A stretch of DNA of 64,000 nt from Ricinus communis (GCF_019578655.1 NC_063265.1:23794285-23858284); one strand, 5' to 3'; positions 1 to 13,058 are shown, counted from the stretch's first letter. Made by a program: numbers and translations. The notes: a model not told the origin generated them from the sequence alone.

Positions 1-2554
1 TATGACGTGGTGACTAAGGTTGAGTAGACTTTTTAAACGATCAACAAATTTTTTAAAGGGTCTAACAAAAAATAAAACATAAATTATTGAAGAGATGGAA
101 AATTCTCATATGCATTTACCCATTAGTAGCTTAATCATTTATTTTATTATTAAGTTAGTTATTTATTTATACATTGTAAAAATTATTATTTTTATTATTG
201 TTTAAAATAGAAATATTTCTAAAGTGAAAAAATAAATCTCTGTATATATAATATGAAGAAATTGATAAAATTTCTAATAAATTTTTTTAATATTATTATC
301 AGTTAATATATCTTTTATTTATAAATTAACATTAAAAATAAAATTAAGATACTATTTTTGAATTTAAAATTGTTATTTAAATAAGTATATAAAATTATTA
401 ATAAATATATTAGTTATACTGTTATAAATTAATAATAAAAATATAATAAATATAAATATAAAAATTATATATATATCATAAAGTTATTAACTGCAGAAAA
501 TTTTTTCAGAATCAATTCTTATATTTTTTTATATATTTAGATAACACAAATTTATGATTTATAATTAGATTAAAAATAGAAAAATGAAATACGTATTTAA
601 ACAGCTAAATTTAAGTTATTTCAATATTTAATATTTTAATTTTTAGTTTAATTTAATATATTCAAATCTTATTTAATAATTTATAATTTAAATATTCTTT
701 AATTTAACTTATAATAGATTCAGACCTTTTATTTTATTTTATGTGATATCTATACAGTTATATGTAGTACTATAATAAAATTGAAGTTGGAATGCTTATT
801 ATATTATATAAAAATTTAAAATAAAAAATAATTAAATAATTAAAATCTTAATTTCCAAATATGTAATGAAAAAAATAAAGGGAATCCTGAACTAACGAAG
901 AGTACAAGGGACAAACGATAAAGAAAGTGATGGTGGCATTTAAAAGTGTTGGTGAAGAGTGCTAAAAACAGGAGATGTGGATGGCGGTGTTGTGTTGGGA
1001 TGTGTGCGCGGTAATGCCAATTGCCAGTTGCCGCAGAACTGTGAATCAAAAGTTGGAGTACGTCTCTCCGCACACAACAATTCTATTGCCCGGTTTTACT
1101 TTGGACATCAACGTACGTATGATAAGGAAAGTCTGCTAGGCTTCACAAAAACTTTTTTCTTTTGGATATTAAAATTATTTTTGATTAACTTTTTAAAATA
1201 TTTTAACAGTTTAAAAGAGTTTCCACTTTGTTACTATTTCTATAAAAAATTGGAAAAAGCTTTCAAGAAAATAAATAGTTAAGATTATTAAATAACTTTT
1301 ATTATAATTAAAATATTATATAAAATTACTTCTTAATTTTTATATTTATTCTATTTTATATAAATATATATAGAAACGATTTTCTAATCTTGTGTTTTAG
1401 TGTAACAAAAATGGATACTTATTTATTTTTGTTTATCAAAGATATTATTATTGATTTATAATAACTAATTTATCAATTATGCCAATTTATTTAATAAAAA
1501 AATTCTGAACATGAATGCTTATGCTATATTTTATGTCTATATATATATATATATATATATAACTAAATTAATTAATATTACTAATTTTATTCTAATTCTA
1601 TATATAATTAATTTAATTTTTTTAATTTTAATATAATAAATTAGAAATTAATTGATGAAATATTATATCACACACACACTATATATATATATATATATAT
1701 ATGACAGAAGTTCAAAAAATTCAACATAAATTTCTCATAAGAACAAGAAATTAAAAAAAAATGATACTTCTAATTTTATAATATTGATATATTTATTATG
1801 TGTTCATTATTATTATTATAATACTTCATTTGAAGGATTATTTACTATTTGTTATTATCTTATTCATTTTTATCATAAAAATTTAAAATTTATCTCTTTT
1901 TATATTTTTTCTATTTTTTTGAAAAAATAAATATTCTACTTGTATATTAGTATAATAATAATAATACTATTTAAATTATTATATTATAAAATCAAAAATC
2001 AAAAATATTAAAACTAACATATTAAATATCTTTCATATTTATTTAATGACATGGAGATTTATTTCAATGGTTTTATTAAATATTATTAAAATAGTACAAT
2101 TTAATTATTTTAAAATAAATAAAAATAATTATTCAGTTAAAATAAATAAATTTATGATAGGATATAATTTTAATAAAAGAATTGGCTAATATAAGCATAT
2201 AAAGCTTGGTACGGATAACGAATCACTAAATCAAAATAAATAAAATATTTAAATGCTTTATAATTTTATAAGAACTTATTTAAAGTCATATAATAATACA
2301 TGAGCTCCTACTATACTAAAAAAAACTCATACAATAGATAATACTTTTAATAAATATTATTATATAAATTAATTTATTGAATATTTTTCATATTATGATA
2401 TTATATTAGTAATTTATACGTATAACACGCTTGACGAGTAATACTAGTATATATAGAAAAATATATAGAGAAAGGAAAATTTTTAAACTGATTAAAAATA
2501 TCTTTAAAATTAATTTAAAATTAATTTATAATTAATTTATTTCCAACCTAATCA
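1..2554. other. AT-rich intergenic DNA, no supported gene
   Basis: Very AT-rich DNA with short (AT)n tracts near 1543-1562 and 1681-1702. A more GC-balanced island at about 950-1130 is open in both directions (107 codons + from 959; 77 codons - from 1073). Neither translation resembles a known family, and no splice context or promoter is evident. The island could be a promoter or a repeat fragment. I see no RNA gene. Confidence 0.5.
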
Positions 2555-2557
2555 TAT

Positions 2558-2825
2558 CAAGATGTGATTCCTTATGAAGGATATTCAGTCTATAGAAGTT
2601 AAAGAAGGTATTTTTGCTCGACGTGTACTTTATATGGAAATCAGAGGCCGAGGATTCATTCCTTTAACTCGTACTGATGAGAATTTGACTCCATGAGAGA
2701 TTGAGCAAAAAGTAGCGGAATTGGCCTATTTTTTACGTGTACCAATTGAAGTATTTTGAAATGAGCTGAAGAATGAACATTTTCTTAACAGGAGCGAAAA
2801 AATCCAAGAGTAATCCCATATTGTA
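2558..2825 (+). pseudogene. ycf4: Nuclear plastid DNA fragment: 3' end of ycf4 plus downstream spacer
   Basis: The + strand reads as the C-terminal third of the plastid photosystem I assembly protein Ycf4 (about 184 residues in plastids). Visible blocks are [37 protein letters not shown], then EIEQKVAELAYFLRVPIEVF with the natural TGA at 2757-2759. Two residues normally between SI and EV are missing, an in-frame 6-nt loss. An expected Arg codon is TGA at 2694-2696 (CGA to TGA), and another Arg just upstream is also TGA. C-to-T stops of this kind are typical of methylated nuclear copies of plastid DNA. About 60 nt beyond the stop still look plastid-like. Both ends run into AT-rich nuclear sequence, so the borders are approximate. 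Non-functional. Confidence 0.85.
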
Positions 2826-4363
2826 ATTATCTTAATTTAATATGTTCTTATCCTATTAGCATTAGTCAATAATTAATATAATTTCATATTAATTTTATTG
2901 TAATTTTATATACATTTTTAATATGATAACTATAAAATTATCATATCACACTATATATATACACCTATGGAAGAGTTTAAATAGCTCAATATATATATTT
3001 TTTTAAAAAAATTAAAAAAGAAAAGGTAAAGTACTTTTAATTTTGCCTTATTCACGTGTTGATTCATGTGTTTATTACTATAATACTTCATTAATAGAAC
3101 TAATACAAATAAAATACTTCAAGTAATTAATATTTCATTTATATATTAAATTAAATATTACATTAAAGTATCCACACATATATTGTTAAATCCTATTATA
3201 AATTTAAGTTGCACATTATGTCGATTAAATATTTGAGACATTCTGAATTCAAAGAATTCATTCTTACATTTTGTTAGTAAATCGAAGGCAATGTCAAGCA
3301 ATATAAAAAAAAATGATTTAAAATTTAAAATCTATTTATTACTTAGTCATCACGATACAATCTATGAAACTATGACTGACGCTATGAAATGGGTAAACAT
3401 AAAGCACAATCAACTCGAACATACAACATGATCCTCAAATACATATATCAGAATTCTCATTCATACTCATCATAATAATATCACTATATGACAAACATAA
3501 TTTAATATCATTTCACTATTAACTCTTAACATCAATCAACATACTGATCACACAACATAAACAAAATATTCCACAACTACCATATAGATTAATGTTATAT
3601 AATGTCCTATCATAGAGAAGAATGCACTATGGAGTATCTAGATGTCTAGAGGAAGTTTAATTATGATGGGCTTGAAGAAGAAGTAGGGCTAAAAAAATGA
3701 TGAGGCCGCGGAGGTCTAACTCACCTGAAAAATTAACTAGCAGCCCTCAGAGTGAATTAATGTTACATAATTGAATATGAACTAGGACAAGTACTATAGT
3801 AGGCAATGATATATACATATATATATATATACTAGTATTACTCATTATGTGCATTACGCACACAAATTATTATAAAAATTGTTATATAAAAATATTTAAT
3901 AAATTAATATATTAGATAATATTTATTAGATATTTTTTATTTACATCACTTATAACTTAAATAATAAGATATAAAAATAAAATTTAATTTCATATATATA
4001 TAATTCACTTGCAATTATACTACTAATTCACTTGCAATAATCCTACTAATAAATTATAATAATAATAATGAACATATGAATTTATTGATCATAAAATAAA
4101 AATTAAAAGTAAAAACCTCACCTTTTATCTTTAATTTTTTAAAAAATTTGTATTGAGTGATTTGAACTCTAATATAGGTATATGTATAGTTATACATTAT
4201 TTATCAATTTCTTATAGCATTAGGAATATATATGAAAATATGATAAGCCCAAGATTGAATTAAATTAATCACTAATTAATTCTATTAAATTTAAGAAATT
4301 AAATTAATTATATGTAGAATTAGGATAAGATTAGAATAATTATTAATTAATTATAAGGGTTGT
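2826..4363. other. AT-rich DNA with degraded LTR-like sequence, no gene
   Basis: AT-rich sequence. About 3340-3780 has the mixed composition seen in old LTRs in this window, including a short GC-richer stretch near 3640-3730. No termini, target duplication or reading frame could be defined. Confidence 0.35.
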
Positions 4364-5489
4364 TGTTGAACCTTGATGTTTATTGATCCTATTTTGATAG
4401 TTACAAACAATTAAGAATGACTAATTTAATGTTTGAGAGTTTATGTGCAAGGAAGAAAAATTGGTTCTTCTAAAACAAAGCAGATTCACAACTATGAAAT
4501 ATTAGTTTCTCAGTCGTGAAGAAAATTTTCCAACCGTGAATATAAGTTTCTAACTATGAAGAATTCTCAGCTCAAACAGTAAAAAGGGCAGTAGTATTCG
4601 CAGCTTCTTTTTCAGCCGTGAAAACAAAGATTCACGACTGTCAAGAAATGTTCATGCCCATGAAGAATGTTTTCTTTCCAAAAACTGAAGAAACCAAGTC
4701 ATAGCCAGGTTTTCCAGTATAAAGATGGAAGTTCACTGTCGTAAATAAATGTTTCCAGTCGTGAAGAAGAGACTTCTCAACCGTGAAGAAAAATTCACAC
4801 CCTTGAAAGATGCCAACTTTCCAATTCTTCAAGAAATCACAATAGAGTTCACGGCCGTGAAAGCCAAATTTTCCAGCCGTGAAAGAGGACCTTCCCAGCT
4901 GTGAAGAATTATTCACGGTCATGACAGGTTCTGGTTTTTCATATATGTTTTTCTTGCTGAGGCTTCACGATTATGAAGGATTCGTCCCACCCATAAAGTT
5001 GCATTTATAAAGGTTGTTAAAACAACTATATTTATATTTAAAGAGGGTATAATGTCTCTATTTCACCTAGGACTATTTAAACTTCATTTCTAATTATTTT
5101 AGGTCAAGCATGAGCATTTATTTTTAGCTCCCATTGTGTATTTACTCTCACCAATAATTAGATTGCGAGCCTAGGAAAACAATTGGGTTAGAGTATGAGC
5201 TTTTGAAAAAATACTTAGGTTTGTTCTTAGCCTTGTAAAAGAATACAAATAGAGTTAGGTTTGCAATTCTATTTGATACTAAAAATCTCAAAAGAATTTT
5301 TGAAGAGTGGATGTAACCAATATAATTTTTGTTGCTGTGAGTTATGCTTGACTTCTATTTTTTGTTTAATTTGTTTTTGATTTTTTATTCCCCTCTTGGT
5401 TACTACTAGAATTACAAGAGTATTTTAGTCCGTTCAAAAGTATTTCCTTCTTTCGTGCTTTTATATATATTATAGATATATATTCAACA
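4364..5489 (+). mobile_element. Copia-like solo LTR (candidate)
   Basis: Begins TGTTGAACCTTGATG and ends ATATTCAACA, giving a 7-bp inverted terminal match (TGTTGAA/TTCAACA) with TG...CA ends. The opening resembles many plant Ty1/copia LTRs. Length is 1,126 bp and it has no coding capacity. The interior holds a degenerate array of a CCGTGAA-type motif. I could not find a matching 5-bp target duplication (flanks gttgt and ataat), so the ends may be off by a few bases or the copy is old. The orientation is inferred from the resemblance only. Confidence 0.5.
4485..4930. repeat. Degenerate array of GTCGTGAAGAA/GCCGTGAAA motifs
   Basis: Some 10-15 imperfect copies of a unit centred on (C/A)(A/G)(C/G)CGTGAA occur with irregular spacing of about 17-40 bp, in both orientations (for example ttcacggccgtgaa near 4850). 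Each unit is near-palindromic around CGGCCG or CGTGAA. The array lies inside the candidate Copia-like LTR and is not open as protein across its length. Confidence 0.55.
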
Positions 5490-7250
5490 ATAATAGAAAT
5501 ATACATACAATATGCACCATGAAAAAATCACAAAATTTCAAATGAATAGGAGGAGATCTTATAACAGAATCCATATTTTCTAGATCTACTAGCATAAAGC
5601 TCTCATATTCCAAGAGGACCAACCCCATATGAGATAATTCTCCAATCAGGATTCTTAACTCCAGTCTGGCCTTTTGTCGAAGGTGTTGGTGCTTAGATGA
5701 GATAACTCTCCAAGCAAGGACCTTATCTTCATCAATTTCAAACAGTTTTCTAAATATAATCCTAGAGATCTACAACCAAATCGAGGCAACTCATAGCATA
5801 AAAATATCTCATCTCGTATAATTATTGGTGATACATGGTCCTAATGCTGCTCAACAGGTAGCACATTCTGCTGAGGTTTCAATCCAACATCACATTACAT
5901 CATTTAATCACATAAAACAACAATCCAAAATATCTAGCATTGACAATATAATAAAATAATATTAGTAATAATATTATTATTATTATAAATAATAATATAT
6001 TTTAATAGTGATAATTATTTTATTAATAACAAGATTAACAAAAAATAACATAGAAAGCATAAAAAAATTTTAATGCATAGTGGTAGAGAAATTATGGTGC
6101 CATTTAATATTAATGTATACAAATTATATAGTATCAACTCAAAGATCTACCGCAACTTTCAATCTATAATCAAGACTTTAGATCGATGAAGAATCTAGAA
6201 ACCACAATTATTGACCAATAAATATATATATATCTATCAAATCTAACTTTAACCCTAAACTATTTTAAGAACTTACGGGGTCAAAACCTAGTTGAAATTT
6301 TGCCTAACAGTTTAGCTGATGTCAGCAGAATCTCTCTTTTAATATGGACTCAATCATCTAATATCATTCTATAATCACTAATAGATACCCTATAACCATA
6401 AATTTTTAAGTTATTGTTTAGGCGTAATTCAACATCAATCTTAATCTTTGATGAAAATATAAATTTCATATATATATATTTATTTATTGAGGATAATCAG
6501 ATATTAATTCAATCCTTGATAATCTTGATATTATTTAATTGACCAAAACTAAAGTCTCCAAATATAATATATTGACTCGATAGCTTTAATTTCTCAACCA
6601 AACCATAATTAACCACAATTAACAATTAAATAATAATTACTCTTGAAATTGATAAATCGCTAACGAAATTCTTTAATTAAAATAAACTGAGGGATGTATT
6701 GTAGTTTATAAATTAACGTCTCATTAATATCAATTAAGTCTCCAAATATTAAACAATTAAACAATTGAAACTGAATTTGGGTTTGAGATTAGTATACCGA
6801 GTCGAAATAAAATACAACACTATCAAAGGGGAGTTCGGAAAGTCGAGGTGAAAATTCTACCCATTGCCATGCATCTTGAGATCACTAGGGTAGGTCTTTT
6901 TGTCAATGACATAAATTTAGTCCAAATACACCAACATGAAGCTCTCAACTAAGGAGCTTAATTTTTTTTGTCTAAAGGTGGCCAAAATGCCACAAATAAG
7001 CTTTTAAAGGCCACAATGCCAACGAGCTTATTTCAATGGTGGATCGACCATGTCAAGGGTTGAGATTCACTATACTCACATTTTTTAGGATATGAAACAT
7101 TCATATACGGTGTCAGATTAATTGAAAATAATAAACAATCCCAAAGAAATTAGAAAGGTTAAATTCTTAGGTAACTAAAAATAAATTTTAAAATAACTAA
7201 ATATAAATCCTAAAACAAAGACCTAAATCAATGATATAGCTATATATGTG
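5490..7250 (-). repeat. Degraded long-LTR-like sequence
   Basis: About 5530-5900 recalls, in order and wording, the middle of the long-LTR family found at 17623-20650 (tctggcc..., aagcaaggaccttatc, then a gcacattctg-type stretch), but it is much more diverged. No intact termini or target duplication are visible. It is probably an old relative of the same LTR class, read on the - strand. No coding sequence is supported. Confidence 0.3.
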
Positions 7251-8179
7251 GAGGAGATGGATATGGATATAATATTTAAAAAGAGTGTTTTATCTAAAAA
7301 GGACTTAATTTTCGTATATATATCAATTACCCTTATTTTTCTAATTAACATATTTAATTTTAAGACAAAATTGGCCAAATGGGTGTTGTGGTCGCGTCAT
7401 CCAGGAGCTAGCAACTCGTGTGCAGTGGCAATAGTTGTCCTCCTTGTGACCCCGTTTGTGCCTTGTGGTAATATGGCTCGCGACCTCGTAGCTGGTGTCC
7501 TTGGTTCGTTATCCCGGGTTTGTGGTCCTTATGGATAGTTTTCGTGCCTCACTACTTGGTTAGGGTCGAGCGACACACGACCTAGTGGCTCACAATTTTT
7601 TTCATGCAAAATTTAATCCATACCTAGGTTTGATATTTGGACATACTAAAGGTAAATAATTGATGAAAAGCATAAAAAAGAATAAATATACTTCAAATAA
7701 CTTAAAAAATAAAAATATGGACTTTATTTAAATAAAATTAAATGTAACTAAGCTAAAAATAGCTAAAAAATCAACTAAATATAATTCAAACTAATTTTTA
7801 TATTAGTGACAAACAAATTAAGAAAAGAACTCAGTCCTAATCTTACAAGGAAAGAGACATGCCTAAACTCATTCAATCCCCAATTAATATTTTTCTAATG
7901 ATGAATCAAACATTCAAAGCATATTAAACACATAATATTCATGTAATAACATAAGACCAATGAAACATGAAAGTATAAGATTGAAAAATAAATTGACTTG
8001 TTACCACATTGGAAAACTATGCGCTTTGGGAATCTTAAAGAAAGTAGGAATGCTCATAGTTCCTTCACAGGCCTACAAAATAAACATAAAATACTAGAAC
8101 TAAAAGTAAAAAAATAAAAAATAAAAATAACTCAAATGCATAAAAATAAAATCAGTTGCTAAGTTTATTGTCCATAGCT

Positions 8180-8870
8180 AGACATTCTTGATTATGCTCA
8201 TGGTGGGCGTTCATCCATGCACTCCACCTCTTAGCTATAAGCCATTCCTTTCAAGTATGGCTTTATACTCTTAATGCGAACAACTAAAGTATCATGAAAG
8301 CTTTTATCAATTAACAATGGAATATCATCGTATATTTTTTTATAAACAAAGAGTTTTAAATAATTAACATTTGAACACTCATCAATAATAGATTTAGGAG
8401 ATAAAGTTAAAGAACTAAATACTTTAAATTCCACAGTTTCTCCTAAATTTATCAAGGTAAGGTTTTCATTATGCACATCAATCATAGGTCTAGTAGTTGC
8501 CATGAAAGGCCTACCAAGGAGAATAATTTGCTCATTATCCCTTATTGGTGTATTTTCCATATCAAGCATTATAAAATCAATAAGGATTATTAACATACCT
8601 ACTTGAACTAGTAAGTCTTTTAATATAACTCTAGGATATTTTATTGATCTAATAGCTAATTAAAGAGATATAGTGGTTGGCTTTAACTCTCCCAAGCCAA
8701 GTTGTTAATAAATCGAATAAAACATCAAGTTGATGCTTGATCTCAAATCCAACATGGCTTTTGTAACTTTTATGTCACCCATTGTAATATCAATGGTGAA
8801 GCTACCAGGATCTTTCACTTTAAGAGGTAACTAATATTGAAGCATTGCACTTGCTTTTTCTAATATTCTT
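8180..8870 (-). pseudogene. Copy A protease fused to a pol C-terminal remnant
   Basis: The - strand shows a retropepsin-type block: LDLRSSINLM (a damaged form of the usual D-[LS]-G-[AS] active site), LKDLLVQVG, LDMENTPIRD and LLGRPFMATTR with the ILGRPF-type motif, followed by IDVHN and VEFKVF. This is the usual order of Athila/Tat-type proteases. The longest open piece is 8231-8596. After the protease the sequence jumps to a basic tail resembling the end of pol in copy B, which indicates deletion of RT through integrase. It is certainly non-functional as a polyprotein. Confidence 0.7.
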
Positions 8871-9469
8871 ACTTTTTCATTGTTCACATATCACTTTTGT
8901 TGGTGTTAAACTCTTTAAAAAAACTTTGCATATGTTGGCTTATTACTGATAACATCCAACAAAGATATGTCAGTATTAACTTTAGAGCATCATAATATTT
9001 TTAGAAAATTATTTTTTCTCTTTGAGTCGGTTGGAAAAAAGAATGGGTGGCCTATAAGGCCGAGCTGCCTTATGGAATTCGAGTTTAGAAACTACTTCCT
9101 TTTATTTTTCCTTAATCCCAAGATTAGGCTCTACTTTTCTTTCCTTTTGCATGCTCTCTTCATTTGAATTATACTTCCACTAATCCATCGTCTTTAAATC
9201 TACCTATATAAGAAGAAGAATCTTTTTTTTAGTTTTCATATCAATCTTATTATCACCAACCTCAACTTTTCTAATAATGGTAATAGAATTGGCCTATTCA
9301 AGTTGACTTGGTAGTTTTTCTTTCTTGAGCTCTTGAACAGCTTCCACAATTTTTGTCCTATTTGAGCTTCTAAACGTTTTATTGAAGCCTTAATGGAATC
9401 TATCTTTTTCTCATTCCTCTCTATCCTATCTTGAGAAGTCATCATAAATGATTTAAGTGTTTCTTCCAA

Positions 9470-10570
9470 ACTTGGTTTCTTTGCTCATTAGATTGAAAAG
9501 TTTGTTCTTAATCTTGAAAGGAATGATTGGAGTTCCTTTTGAATTGAGAATATTGGTCTTGGTAATAAGGTTGATTTAGGTTTCTCAATAACTATGGTAG
9601 ATTTTGGTCATTATATCTCTAAGAAAAATTTGGATGGTTTCTCCAACCTGGGTTATATGTGTTGGAATAAAGATCATTCATAGGATTATTCACTATTAAC
9701 TACTACGTCATTCATTCCTACTCTTTTCTTTCTCATACTCTTTTATTGTACATTAGCTCCTATCATCTCAAAGATGTCATACACCTCATCAGTTGTCCTT
9801 TCTAACATAGCAACCCTAGCTACATTATCAACTATATATTGATATTGTTGTGTTAACCTATCATAAACTGACTGGTTATACTAGAAGTGGGTACTCATGG
9901 TGTGGGCATTGCGAAAAAAGTGATTTGAAGCGATCCTATGCTTCATGAAAGGACTTAGTGTCCTTTTGATAAAAATTAAAAATTTCAGCTCTTAATTCTT
10001 TGGTCTTTTGATATGAGTAAAACTTACTCATAAACTTTTTGTAAACTTCATCCCAAGTGCTCAAAAAATTAGGAGACAATGTCATTAACCAAGCCTTTGC
10101 TTTTTTTTTTTTCAAGAATAAGGGAAACACCTCATTTTCAGTTGATTTTATTTATTCCAGATAATAGAAAAGTATGAACTATAACATAAAATTCTCTAAT
10201 AAATGTCAATACATCCTCACTAGGTATACCATAAAATGAAGGAAGCATATTAAAATATATGTTCTTAAATTCATAATTCCTAGATGCATCACCTAGAACT
10301 ATGCATGAAGTAAGTGTTACTAATTATAGGCCATGCATAATCTTTCATAGTCATCCACCTTTGAGCTGCTATTTCTCTTTGTTGATTTGTCATGATTTCA
10401 ACTGCTTCTTTTGATTTCTTTTCAATCTTTACCTTAATGTCTTCTTATAGTTTTTCAGGCACAAACTCGCTCTCTATCTCTTGATCTTCTTCTGCCTTTT
10501 TAGCAGTTGATCTCAAGTTGTAGGAATTTTGAGTTGATGAATCACTTGACTTTGTTTTCCTCCTAGACAT
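9470..10570 (-). pseudogene. Copy A gag remnant
   Basis: Starts at an ATG whose complement ends at 10570 (MSRRKTKSSDSSTQN...), the same beginning seen in copy B near 47070. Downstream are the capsid-type blocks AKAWLMTLSPNFLSTWDEVYKKFMS and FYSYQKTKELRAEIFNFYQ followed by SFHEA, characteristic of gypsy gag. Stops and frame changes break it; the longest open pieces are 9936-10130 and 9236-9469. The latter contains a coiled-coil-like stretch with regularly spaced hydrophobic residues. Confidence 0.7.
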
Positions 10571-10680
10571 ACAAAATAAAAAAAAATAGATTTAAAAATT
10601 TTAAAATAAAATCTTAAAACAAAACAAATATATATATACAGAACTTGAAAATTAACAAATATAACAAATTTTGGACATAG

Positions 10681-10699
10681 TTCTCCGGCAATAGCACCA
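10681..10699 (-). other. Primer binding site of copy A (tRNA-Asp type, mutated)
   Basis: The - strand reads TGGTGCTATTGCCGGAGAA, an altered form of the TGGCGCCGTTGCCGGGGA complement of plant tRNA-Asp. It lies 9 bp inside the LTR end at 10709. Copy B has the same site at 47212-47230. Confidence 0.7.
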
Positions 10700-10708
10700 A
10701 AAATTTGA

Positions 10709-11099
10709 TGTGTCTAAGTTAGTACTCACAAGTGCACGAACTGTTTTTATAGTAAGGGTAAGTTTACCTCGAGGTCGATCTCTCAAGGAACTATGAGACC
10801 GCTTATTATAAAGACTAATTATCAACACAAAACAATAACAATAACAATAAAAATAAATCTAAATACTCTAAATCGATATTTGTAGAAAGTATAATATTCA
10901 TAAAGAAATAAAATAAACTATAAAGTAAATATGCAAATGATATGATTTATAAAAATACATGATAAAAGAGTATTTAGCCTAGCCAATTACTTAGTAATCC
11001 CCTTGTTTTATCTTTAAGTCTAGATCTAATGAATGAGATGGTGATATTCCTTTTTCTTTATTTACTCAAGCAAATGATGCAACTAAAGTTTTTTATATC
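10709..11099 (-). repeat. Copy A 5' LTR, part next to the PBS
   Basis: On the + strand this part begins TGTGTCTAAG, corresponding to TATCTCAAAC at 47240 in copy B. It aligns with 47240-47625 of the copy B LTR and stops at the 9-bp target duplication of the Mutator-like insertion. The rest of the LTR resumes at 20800. Confidence 0.75.
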
Positions 11100-11108
11100 A
11101 ACATAGAT
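11100..11108. repeat. 9-bp target-site duplication, left (aacatagat)
   Basis: aacatagat occurs immediately outside both ends of the Mutator-like element (here and at 20791-20799). The host LTR reads through this site in copy B as cctagatagattaaag. Confidence 0.85.
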
Positions 11109-12934
11109 GGGATAATTATTCGTTTAGTATCCAAACTTTGCACTTTATTTTAAGGTGAATACCAAACTTTAATTTGTATTAGTTTGATACTTGAAATTTT
11201 GATTTTTATATCAATGGTAAGTCACTCATTAATTTTCGGTTATTTAATGCTTATGTGGCGATCAAAAAATGACATGGAAAATAACTAAGTGCCATGTCAT
11301 TTAAGCAGTGGACCCTATTTTTTTATCCTAGTTGTAATATCCGAAATTTTTCTTTAATAATGACAATCAATAATAATTAATAAATAATTTTTTATTTAAA
11401 TTAATTTTACTTTATTTTATTTGGTTTAAATTGGAATGATTTAAATGGAATTTTAATGCTAGAGAAATAAGGAAGTTATTTTCTATATCCAATTAGTTTG
11501 ATTTTTAAGAAATTAATTAAGTAAATTCTTTGGAAAATAGATTATATTTTCGGTCATTCAATCTTTTCCCCAATATGAATATATAAATTAATTTCTATAT
11601 TGAAAGTTATGTAAGAATTAGTAAAGGATATTTTATAAAAGAATTATTGGACAAAATGGTATTTTAATTAGCTAATGGTGTTAAATTTTAATTGAGAAAT
11701 ATTTAGCAAATTGATTAATTAAATTAATTGTGTGTTAGGATTAAATTGGAAATTTATTTTGGAATAAGGATTTAAAATATAATTTTACTAATATGGGATT
11801 TTAATGAAAATTTTTTTATTTGGTATTTTTGTAATTAAATATGTCGGAAAGGGTATTTTGGTAATTTTATATTTAAAAGCAAGGGTAAATAAGTAATTAT
11901 ATATTTTCAATAATTTTAATTTGGCCCAAATTAAATAGTTAGGGGCTTAATTGAAAAGCTAAAGAAAAGTTGAAGGGTTAACTGGAAATTTTGCAAGACG
12001 AAATTGTTAGTAATTAAAAAAAGTTAAGAGACTATGTAACACCCGGAATTTTTATATATTTAATAATGAGTTTTTATTTAAGTTAATTTTAGCTTCATTA
12101 TTATTGGGTTTAATTTGAAATGATTTAATGAAAAATTTAATATTAATCAAATAAATGAGTTATTTTCTATACCCAATTAGTTTGAAATTTTAAGAAATTA
12201 TTCAAGTAAATTATTTGAGAAATGATTATATTTTGGTTATTCAAATTTTCCCAAATGCATATTTATATAAGTAAAATTATATATTGGAAAATTTTGGAAG
12301 AAATTATAAAGGATGTTTTAATAAAAGAATTTTGGGAAAATTGGTATTATAATTGATTAATAGTATTAAATTTTGAGTTGGAAATTGATTATTTAATTTA
12401 ATTGTGTGTTAGGACTAAATTGGAAACTTATTTTGGTATAAGGATTGAAAGTATAATGTTATTTTTATGGGGTTTTAATGGAAATTTGTGAGCTTGGTAT
12501 TTTTGTAAATAAATATGTCGGTCAGGGGTATTTTTATAATTGTGTATTTTCAATAATTCGGATTTGGCCTAAATTAAATAGTTAGGGGCTTAATTGAAAG
12601 GCTAAAAAGAAGTTTGGGGGTCAAATTGGAATTCTGTGGGATGAAATTGTAAGTAATTAAGGAAGTTGAGGGACCAAATTGTAGTAAGGAAAAGTTCGGG
12701 GGCCTAATGTCGATATTGAAAGAAATGGAATCGGGGAGAGAGAAAGTAGAGAGAGAGAGAGAGAGAGAGAGGTTGGTAGGAAGAGAGAGGGGAGAGGAGC
12801 TGCAGGCGCTGCGCCGGCCAATGATAGCATGAGGCGGCGAGAATCGCGTGTGGCGGCGGCTTGGTGGCGATCGGCTCCCAGGAGAAGGAGAGTTACAGTG
12901 AAGTGGAGGCGGCCAAGGTTTTGGATTTTTCGGC

Positions 12935-13058
12935 GAGCTCCGTGAGGATGGACGATCGGAGGGCATATCCCGACTCTCCTCATCTCAAGCTTCGAAATGG
13001 CACCGGTTTGGTGGCGATCGGGCTCCGTTTGCAAATCGACGGTCGAGATCGTCCGTAA
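12935..13058 (+). other. Recurrent short reading frame in the LTR core (MDDRR frame)
   Basis: Open frame with VRMDDRRAYPDSPHLK, then GTGLVAIGLRL and IDGRDRP. The same frame, with a few replacements, is found in the sense orientation in every copy: 15225-15345 (start Met lost), 19600-19640 reversed, 33160-33277, 55640-55735 reversed and 60020-60119 reversed. No known domain is recognised. It could be a micro-ORF or simply a conserved GC-rich promoter segment. The stop position differs between copies, which favours the second view. Confidence 0.4.

Noticed and set aside
840..1282. Overlapping frames on both strands in a GC-balanced island
   Set aside because: No family resemblance, no splice signals or promoter; mutual overlap suggests non-coding DNA.
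7248..7538. 96-codon + frame with hydrophobic start
   Set aside because: It crosses from AT-rich DNA into a GC-rich island of the Athila-like copy A and has no recognisable domain.
12574..13058. Long Ser/Pro/Arg-rich frames in the GC-rich LTR core on the - strand
   Set aside because: Antisense to the LTR and produced by low-complexity CT/AG and GC-rich sequence; not kept in the other copies.
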